From the NCBI GenBank assembly GCA_905221605.1, contig CAJNDS010002713.1, positions 172,441-224,940 on the forward strand: a DNA stretch of 52,500 nt, written 5' to 3'. The position numbers and the translations under genes are program-made. Source of the DNA: Symbiodinium natans. Its lineage: Eukaryota; Sar; Dinophyceae; Suessiales; Symbiodiniaceae. This document shows, piece by piece, positions 1 through 9,000 of the stretch (position 1 is its first letter; each line of letters begins with the position of its first letter). The notes beneath the pieces were generated by a model. That model searched no databases. It saw only the letters and a program-made list of their open reading frames with translations, and was not told where the DNA came from.

Positions 1-65
1 AGCCCTAAGCCCTAAACCCTAAGCCCCAGGCCCTAAGCCCTAAGCCCTAAGCCCCCTAACCCGAG

Positions 66-3000
66 GACCTGGCTCGTCTCCTTATGTCACAGCCGTCGGT
101 GGCACCGCGCCAGGCAAAGGGGAAGGGATGCAATACTTGGGGTTTCGGGTTTAGGGTTTAGGGTTTAGGCCAACCAGGGATCACTTTTGATGAGGGTCTT
201 TCACCGAGTTTAGCCATTTGGATGGTTGTCAGAATTATGGTTTCTTTTTGGATCCCGAGAATAATACGGCACCGAATATTTAGGGTACCCTTAAAAGGGA
301 TCATAATTTTGACAGCCACCCATTTAGAGAAGATTCGGTTGGCCTTGGTGATCTTGGGGCTTTGGGAGGCGCACCAGACGGCCCGTCAAAGTACTGATAG
401 AGCATATGAGTTGTTTTTCTTTCAGGACACGTAAAATTTCAGATGAACAAATTTTCAAACTTCACCTAGTACAGTCAAACACCCCCAATCAGTGGTACAT
501 GTTCAAAGATGAAAGACTTCAAAGTCTTAGTATTGAGCATTTTCAATCATTATGAACGAATTAATCAATTTAAAGAATAGTTTGTCTGCGTAATTGTGTA
601 CGTACTGATGGACGTTGATAAATTGCAAATAATGACAATTCTACACCGAAGAGAAGTGTACAAGAAGATAAACTTATCAAGATACTGCATTAGTATCAGA
701 ATCAGAAGGTTTAATCAACGATTTCTTCTCCGATGGTGTTGTAGATTATCATGATATCCCCATTTTTTCCTGAAACATATTCTGATCGTTTAAACGTGAA
801 TAACAATGAAGTTAATGTTCATTGTAGTATTCAATGTGTTATTCAATGAAATCTTGTTCCACATATCTTCAAGACCATGTTACTGATGATGAACTTGTGT
901 TAGTCTATGGTGTATTAGATGCGCCCAGTGAAAACGTCGGAATCTTGCACAACACTTGTGTGAATTCTTTGTAACATATTTTCTGTGTTAAATGTGTTTT
1001 TGCCCACCTCTTGTTAATGAGCATGAGCACCAATAACTTAGATTCGATGATCTCAATATGTTGTTGAATTAATCTATACCATTGGGGTGTGATGGATCTT
1101 CTTCCCTATATCCAATAATGGCAAGATGTTTTTTCCAACAAAATTAGTTTCCTGACATGCATTCGATAACCGTATAATTAGCAGACCTGGCCTGAATCGA
1201 ACACTACATCATAGAAGCACAGAGTTAAATATGCCGCAGCCTTGCACCAACCACTTTATAGAGCACCGGAAAATGTCACGTGCACTGGACGCCCTTGGCG
1301 TTGCGCTGCAGTCAACCGCAAGGGAACACTGATGCTGCAGCGCTTTGGCAGAGTGGTTCCCATGCTATTTGCAAAGGATGACTGGGAAAGCGACGATCCA
1401 TTTCATTTGGATAACGGTGAACGTGACCAAGTGCATGATCATCTTCGGCAGCTGCATACTGAACGTGCTGCCCTTCTTTGCTCATGCAGATGGCTGTCTA
1501 CAAAGGTTGAGTTGCTCAAAACAATGGTTGTTTAGCCACCATGACAGTTTCTGTAAATCAATCCACTCGTAAGCACATAAGTTAGTGTTTCCCAAAACCA
1601 AGGGCTCTTCAAAGCTCCGTGGTTTTTAGAGAATATACGGGGATGATAGGCTGTGAAGATCTTTGAAAACGGCCAGGTCAATAAGATGGAGCAGCAATGG
1701 CTCTGCGACAGCGGAACATGCATGCTGGCACTGAATGTTGACGCCGTGTTTGAGCTCTTGTACGAAGTCCATGTTGAGCAAGACGTTTCCATCGAAGACA
1801 TCCTAAACGTCATCTTTGACAGCACCGAGCAAATCCAGCGAATGCTCAGCAAGCTGGAGAAAGAGGATGACCCTCAGATGGACACGATCCTGGACATGTG
1901 CCTGGCTACTATGGATCAGCGTGGTGAATGCCTTTAGTATGTATGAATATGTCGACTAGGCAACATCCGAGGAAACAAGGCAAGCTGGCACAGATCTTCC
2001 CTACACAAAAACAGGGTCGAAAGGTTTCACATAAGAAGCCTTCACCTCCTTCAGAGGCCCTTGAGAGCTCCTGGTTTCACGTTTTCAGGGTTCCCGAAAG
2101 AGAGCTCCAGGCTTCGCCTCCTTTAGGGCCCCTCCAGAGCTCTGGTTTCACCTTTTATTCAGGGTTCCCGAAGGAGAGTTCCAGGTTTCACTTCCTTTAG
2201 GGTCCCGAGAGATCAAGCTTCGCCTCCATTAGCATCACCAAGACAGAGGTTTCACCTCCTTCAGGGCCCCGACCCTCCAGAGCTCCCAGGTTTTACCTCT
2301 TCAGGTTTTACCTCCTTTAGCACCCCCCCCCCCCCAAAGCTCCTGGTTTCACCTTTTTTTGGAATTCGTCTAGGGTTCTCGAGACCTCCAGGCTTCACGT
2401 CCTTTAGCTTCCCTGAGAGTTCCAGGTTTCATCCGAGAGCTCCAGGCTTTACTTATCTTAGGCCCCTGGCTTCACCTCCTTCGAGAGCTCCAGGTTTCAC
2501 CTCCTTTAGGTTTCCCCAAGAGCTCAAAGCTTCACCTCCACAGAAAAGCTCCAGGTTTTACCTCCTTTAGGATCCCCCGGAGAGCTCCTTTAGCACCTCC
2601 TTCAGGGTCCTCGAGAGCTCCAGGCTTCACCTCCTTGAGAACCCCGAAAGCCTCCCCAGGCTTCACTTTTTCTAGAGCGTCCGAGAGTTCGAGGCTTCAC
2701 CCCGTTTAGGGCTGTGAGCATTACGTCCAGCAGTTGTGCTTCTTCGTAGTTGTTTGCAGCAATGTGGCATATCTCTTCTTCAAAGGGTTTTGAATCAATG
2801 TATGTTCGTGAGCCGTGGCCGTTGGAGCCGTTGACAGCTCTCAAAGCGAAACTTTTGACGCCGCAATTGCCTCCATGCCCCCCAGAGAGCTCCAGGCTTC
2901 ACTTCCTTTAGGGTTTTGAGAGCTGCAGGATTCACCTCCTTAGGGCACCCCGACAGCTCCACCTCCGAGAGCTCCAGGCTTTCTCACTGCTTAATCTTCG

Positions 3001-6000
3001 TCTCTCTCGGGTCCTCAGAGATCCTTACAGCCATGGACAGGCCGTGCTCTCAGCAGGACACCAGCGTGACATGTTCATACATACTGTTCACTTGATCTAA
3101 GAATGAACTTCTACGGGATTCTACTCCACTCCGCTGGAGCGTGGATGTACCTGACACCTCAGGCTACCTTTGAAGACCTGAAAGTCACTTGGATGAAACT
3201 CTTGTTCTTTCATAAAATGCCATATAGTTAGATAGTTCAACGCATTGCCATCCAAGAACATATGGACTCGCCGGTATGGACATGAACGGGCGCACCGCTG
3301 CTTTGTGGAAGTTCGCCAGTTTCGAGTGACAAAGGCTCGGCTCGGCTCAAGCAATCGATCCAACAAAATCGCTTGAATGAACATTACGCAATGCCACCTG
3401 TGTGCAGGAGATGAATGTGTTGCAGACACTCATGAAGCACCAGACCGGCGAAGTCAAAATTCGCCATCACATGTGGCAAGGGCCACGCTTCTCACCCGGA
3501 GCACGGCTATGAACCGAGCCTCTCAACACAGCACTGGACCAAGCTGCTCAAAAGAGTTCGACGTATTTTGCGCTTGAAAACCGTCGAGAGTTCCAGACTT
3601 CTCTTGTGTCGACATCTTTCGACATAACAGACTTCATTTTGTGTTAAATCTTGCAAGTATGTCAAGAATGCACGGCTATCAGGTTACTGTTAGAACGTGT
3701 GAAAAACATGTTCCACCAACTTTGGAGGAGATCTTTCATGAACATCTTTGGGCTCTCCAAGTAATGGATGAACATTCTCTGTCTAAAACTAAGGTTATCA
3801 TGATACCATGGTAAGGTTTAAACTCATAACATGTGTTATTTTAAACGTGAAATTTATACAAATGTACGAAACACATTGAAAATATGGTTCTTCCTCAAGA
3901 TCTAGAAATCAAGAAGTCGTAAAGCTGAACAGGTGGTTCTTTTTTCAAGAAATTTAGATTTACATTACACTATTACACAATAGTATGTTTCCCAAGAATA
4001 ACTCATCGCATCTCACTAAATCATTGGAAAATGGAAAACTGGAAGTCGACCCCCTTGGTGAGAGGCAAGACGTGGCCAAAGCCTGGAACCGAGGCGTGTG
4101 GAGGGGAGGGGAGGGTTTAGGGTTTAGGGTTTAGGGTTTAGGGTTTAGGGTTTAGGGTTTCGGGTTTCGGGTTTAGGGTTTAGGGTTTAGGGTTTAGGGA
4201 GGAGGGACAGAGCCGTGCCAGTTAAGGTTTTCATGGAGTTGCAGTGATGAGGGTTTGGCGTTCAAGGTCGGGAATTGTAGTTCGGGGCTTAGGGTTTTGG
4301 AGTTTGGTTTTATGGGCATAGCAATGCAGACGCGAGATCTCCGATGCACGCTGGCCCCTGTCAATACAGACCGTTTTTTCTGTGTGCTCATGGTGTGCGA
4401 TGATGCTAGACAGCTTCATGCGTTGCCATGCTCCATTTGTATCCCTCTAGCTCTACCCCCCTAGCCCGTTAAACCCAATGCCCCCGCGTGTGTACCCCTA
4501 AGCCCCCAAACGCTCTACTACCTTTTGCCACTTACGCCCTCCAGAGCCCTGTACGCCCGAAACCTTAAGCCCTGTCTCCTAAACCCCAAACCCTCCAAGA
4601 CCAGGCAGAAAAAGCCATTGGCCTCAGCTCTGGCGGCTTCAGCGGCTTTTCCTGCAGATTGGGGCCTTGAAACCTTTTCGGGTTCAGGGCTTGGGCGGAC
4701 TTTTAGGGGCTTACGGCTTTGGGCGTTTAGGGTTTTCGTGAGGCTTTTGGGGTTTATGCGCGCTTTCTCCTCTACCCCCTGGTTCGTGGTTTTAACGGTC
4801 AGAGTTGACCATAGCAAGGGGCGGAGGGGCTTGGAACGCGGGGCGCGGGTGCATATGAAACAGGGTTTATATTGCTTTTTAATATTGTTGGGTGTCCTTT
4901 CGAAACCCGAACCCGAAACCCGAAACCCGAAACCCGAAACCCGAAACCCGAAACCCTAAACCCTAAACCCTAAACCCTAAACCCTAAACCCTAAACCCTA
5001 AACCCTAAACCCTAAACCCTAAACCCTAAACCCTAAACCCCAGACCCAAAACCCCTACTAACCCCCTACACCCTAAACCCTAAACCCTAAATCCTAAACC
5101 TTACTTCATATGGGTTTGGGGGTTCCGGTTGTAGGGGCTCATGGGAAGCTCGAGGTGACTACTGGCCCATGCCAGACTACCAGCAGCTCGGCTGCAGAAT
5201 CTCTACCCGAGATCCTCAACCCCAAGCCCCGAACCCTAAACCCTAACGCCCAAACCCTAAACCCTAAACCCCTAAACCCCTAAACCCCTAAACCCTAAAC
5301 CCTAAACCCTAAACCCTAAACCCTAAACCCTAAACCCTAAACCCTACTAACTAAACCCTCAACACACCAAACTCCCCAAAACCGCAAACCCCGAATCCCT
5401 GTGCCATGAAGCCCACGATCCAAGCTTGCCGCGGGCCAGGAAGGAGGCCGTGTCGGCGTACCTGAAGAACGAGGACTTCGTAGGGCTTATGAAGGGTTTA
5501 GGGTTTAGGGTTTGGGGTTTAGGGTTTAGGGTTTAGGGTTTAATATAGTCCCTTACCCTCTTGAAAGGGTTTAGGGTTAGGGTTTGGGGTTTAGGGTTTA
5601 GGGTTTAGGGTTTAGGGTTTAGGGTTTAGGGTTTAGGGTTTAGGGTTTGGGGTTCGGGGTTTGGGGTTTGGGGTTTGGGGTTTCATGGGCCCTTAAAAAA
5701 GTCCCTTACCCTCTTGAAAGGGTTCTGATGTATGGGCTCTTAATTTGTATGGGATATATAAGGGGTATACAAGGGGACCCCTTCTAAGGGCCCATATTAA
5801 GGGACCATGTAACTCCTCTAAGCTAAGGGTTCGGGTTTAGGGTTTAGGGTTTCGGGTTTAGGGTTTAGGGTTTAGGGTTTAGGGTTTAGGGTTTAAGGTG
5901 GGATTCTTAAGCCCTTATTTGGGAAATACGGGAACCTTTACACTCGCCTTCCCTCCATCCCCCTCTGTTTCCTTATTCAAGGGACCCCGAAGGTGTCAAC

Positions 6001-9000
6001 CTTTTGGGCTTAGGGACCCTTTTCAAGGATCCTCTAGGGTTTAGGGTCTAGGGTCTAGGGTTTAGGGTTTAGGGTATGGACATGCTCCTACCCTGGGAAC
6101 CTTACAGTCCCTTAAACCCTAAACCCTAAACCTTAAACCCTAAACCCTAAACCCTAAACCCTCAAAGGGAACCTCTTACAGGCGGCATTGCCTTAAGGGG
6201 TCCGAGTCTGGTTCCCTTGAGGACTTGCCTTCGAAGAGCCGACGTTACAACGCCTCCCGGAGCAATGTTTTGAGGAGTTTAGGGTTTAGGGTTTAGGGTT
6301 TTGGGTTTAGGGTTTAGGGTTTAGGGTTAGCTCTTGGCAAGGGCCTGTTTCCCTAAACCTTGAACTCTCAAACCCTAAAACCCTAAACCCTTCAAACCCT
6401 TAAAACCCTTAAAACCCTTGAAACCCTTCAAACCCTTAAAACCCTTAAAAACCCTTAAAACCCTTAAAAACCCTTAAACAACCCTTAAAACCCTTAAAAC
6501 CCTTCAAACCCTTAAAACCCTAAACCCTGAAAACCCTTAAAACCCTAAAAACCCTTCAAACCCTTAAAACCCTTAAAAACCGTTAAAGCCCCTTAAAGCC
6601 CTTAGAACCCTTCAAACCCTTCAAACCCTAAAAACCCTTAAAAACCCTTAAAAACCCTTAAACCCCTTCAAACCCTTCAAACCCTTAAAGCCCTTAAAAC
6701 CCTTAAAAACCCTTAAAACCCTTGAAGCCCTTAAAACCCTGAAGGGCTTAGGGTTCAGGCTTTGGGCCTCTGCTTCGCAAGGCTCAGGCAGTGCTCAGGC
6801 AAACTGGCAGCGAGAAAAGCACCCTGTGTTGGGTTCTCTCAGTTCTATCGGGTTTAGGGTTTAGGGTTTAGGGTTTAGGGTTTAGGGTTTAGCGTTTGGC
6901 GTTTAGGGTTACAGACCTACATGGACACTTCTCTGAATTATGGCCCCCTTTGGGGCCTTTCTTGTGGTGCGGCTCCTTTTGTCTTGGGCACCCAAAAGGG
7001 ACCACAATTTTGAGAAGTGGACACAAAACCTGCCTAGTATTCTTCCAAACCTTCAGGTAAGGTTGGGGCCCCCGATTGTGGTCTGAGGCGTCAAACACAA
7101 CCACCACTCAACATGTTGATGACGATGCTGACAACGATGAAGATGAGAAGGATGATCAGATGATGATGATGATGGTGGTGGTGGTGATGATGATGATGAT
7201 TGAGATGATGGTGAACCTGGTATAGCGACGACGAAAACGATGACGATGGCACCCTAAACCCTACACCCTAAACCCTAAACCCTTAAACCCCAAAACCCTA
7301 AACCCTAAACCCTTAAACCCCTAAACCCTAAACCCTAAACCATAAAACCCGAGAAGCCCTCGAGAATCAGGTCACCGGCCGTGCCTATCCCGACATCTCG
7401 GCCCAGGCCTTCTACGGAGGGACTGGACTGCGGCTTTTTCGGGCCATTTTAGGGTTTTCAGGGTTCTAGGGTTCTAGGGTTTTGGGGTTGTTAAGGGCTT
7501 TTAGGGAATTCAGGGTTTTAGGGGAATTTAGGGGAATTTAGGGGAATTTAGGGTATTAGGGTTTTGGTTGATTATGGTTTAGCATGTTGAGGGCCTTCGG
7601 TTTTTTTTTCTGTCTTTCCCCATGCGGGGATGTTACGCTCTCCGTACCCCTGGAGTGCCCACTCCCCCAGAGGCTCCCACATAAAAAGTAGCAGGAGGGT
7701 GGGGATGATCGAAGGGCAAACTACGATCGAAGTTAGCGAATTCTCAGACCTTCTTGGTTTCCAGGGCTTTTTAGGGTTTCAGCGTTTTGGGGTCCTAGTA
7801 GGGCTGTTTGGGGTTTCGGATTGCCGGAATCAGAAAAAGAGGAGAATGATCACAAGAAGCTCGTAAGACAACATAAGAAGCATATGAGGTACTGCCCTGT
7901 ACTGCCCTTGGGAAGAGATGGCTTCAATGATGATGATTTTGGTCTTACACCAGAAGCCCTAAACCCTAAATCAAAAGCCCTAAACGCCCCAAAGCCTCAA
8001 AACCCAAAAGCCTTAAAAACCTGAAACCACTAAGCCCTAAACCCAGAACCCCGTATCTTCGCGGCTTTGCGAAAGCCCTGCGGTTGCAGAGGCCACGAGG
8101 TTCGTCGTGATCGCCGGCCTGCCTATGCCGGGTGTGCGCTGGCCCCGGCTGTGGACTTTTAGATTTTTAGGGGTTTGGGGTTTGGGTTTAAGGTTTTTAA
8201 CGTAAAACAAACCTTAAATGCCGTGGACTCCTAGTGTTTTAGGGGTTTTGGGGTATTCTCGAGGTTTGGGGTTCTCTGAGGGTAGTTATGTGGTCACTTC
8301 ATATGGTCCCTTGCCTTCTTTGCAGGGTTCTGAAGTATGGGCCCTTGCATTTTATAGGGTATGCAAGGGTTAAAGGCCCATACTAAGGGACCGTGTAGCT
8401 ACCCCAAAATTTTAAGCCCTGAACCTTATGAACCCTATGCACCCAAAAACCCTAAACCCTAAATCCCTAAACCCTAAACCCTAAACCCCAAACCCTAAAC
8501 CCTAAACCCTAAACCCTAAACCTATTCAGGTCCGGAACTAGCTGCGCCTCACCCACGGCTGCCGGGGTGGTCGGCCCCTCAGTGCAGTGTCTTGGTGTTT
8601 AGGGTTTAGGGTTTAGGGTTCAAGGTTGAGGGTTGAGGGCTATAGGGCTATAGGGCATGTGCGCGTGCGCGGGTGTGCGCGGGCGCGAGTGGGCGTGGGC
8701 GTGGGCGTAGGGGGGGGGGTGGGTGCAGGGCATGAAGGTTTCTGAGGGACTTTGACCCAGGGGCCCTGGAAGCCCTGAGCCGGTCAGTACAAGAAGCAAA
8801 GAAACTACATTCCCCTTGGGAATTCTTAGTTTTTTTTTTTTAAATAAATATTTTTGTTTATATAAAAACCAAGAGGATGTTAAAGATATTGTTGTTATTT
8901 AAGGTTCTAAGGGGAGTGTAGGAAAGTGAGGTAGGGTTTTAAGGGCTATCAGGGTTTATGGGAAATGAAGGGTTCAGGATTTCACGGAAAAGGGAACCAC

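Larger units (their letters stand above)
114..4608 (+). other. First visible sedolisin intron (4.5 kb) with a telomere-repeat-free insert
   Basis: The intron starts with a GC donor after CCAG and ends GCAG. TTTAGGG copies lie at 140-170, about 25 bases after the donor. CCCTAAA-like degenerate repeats at about 4440-4600 precede the acceptor. Bases 200-4085 hold no telomere-type arrays, are visibly AT-rich at 430-1200 and 3600-4060, and contain coding-like islands, a fold-back element and a field of irregular 30-bp repeats. This suggests a composite insertion into an ordinary telomere-repeat intron. Confidence 0.6.

Noticed and set aside
1-60. CCCTAAA repeats at the start suggesting a chromosome end
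   Set aside because: Similar repeats occur in both orientations throughout 52 kb, and a protease exon follows at base 66, so this is an interstitial array.
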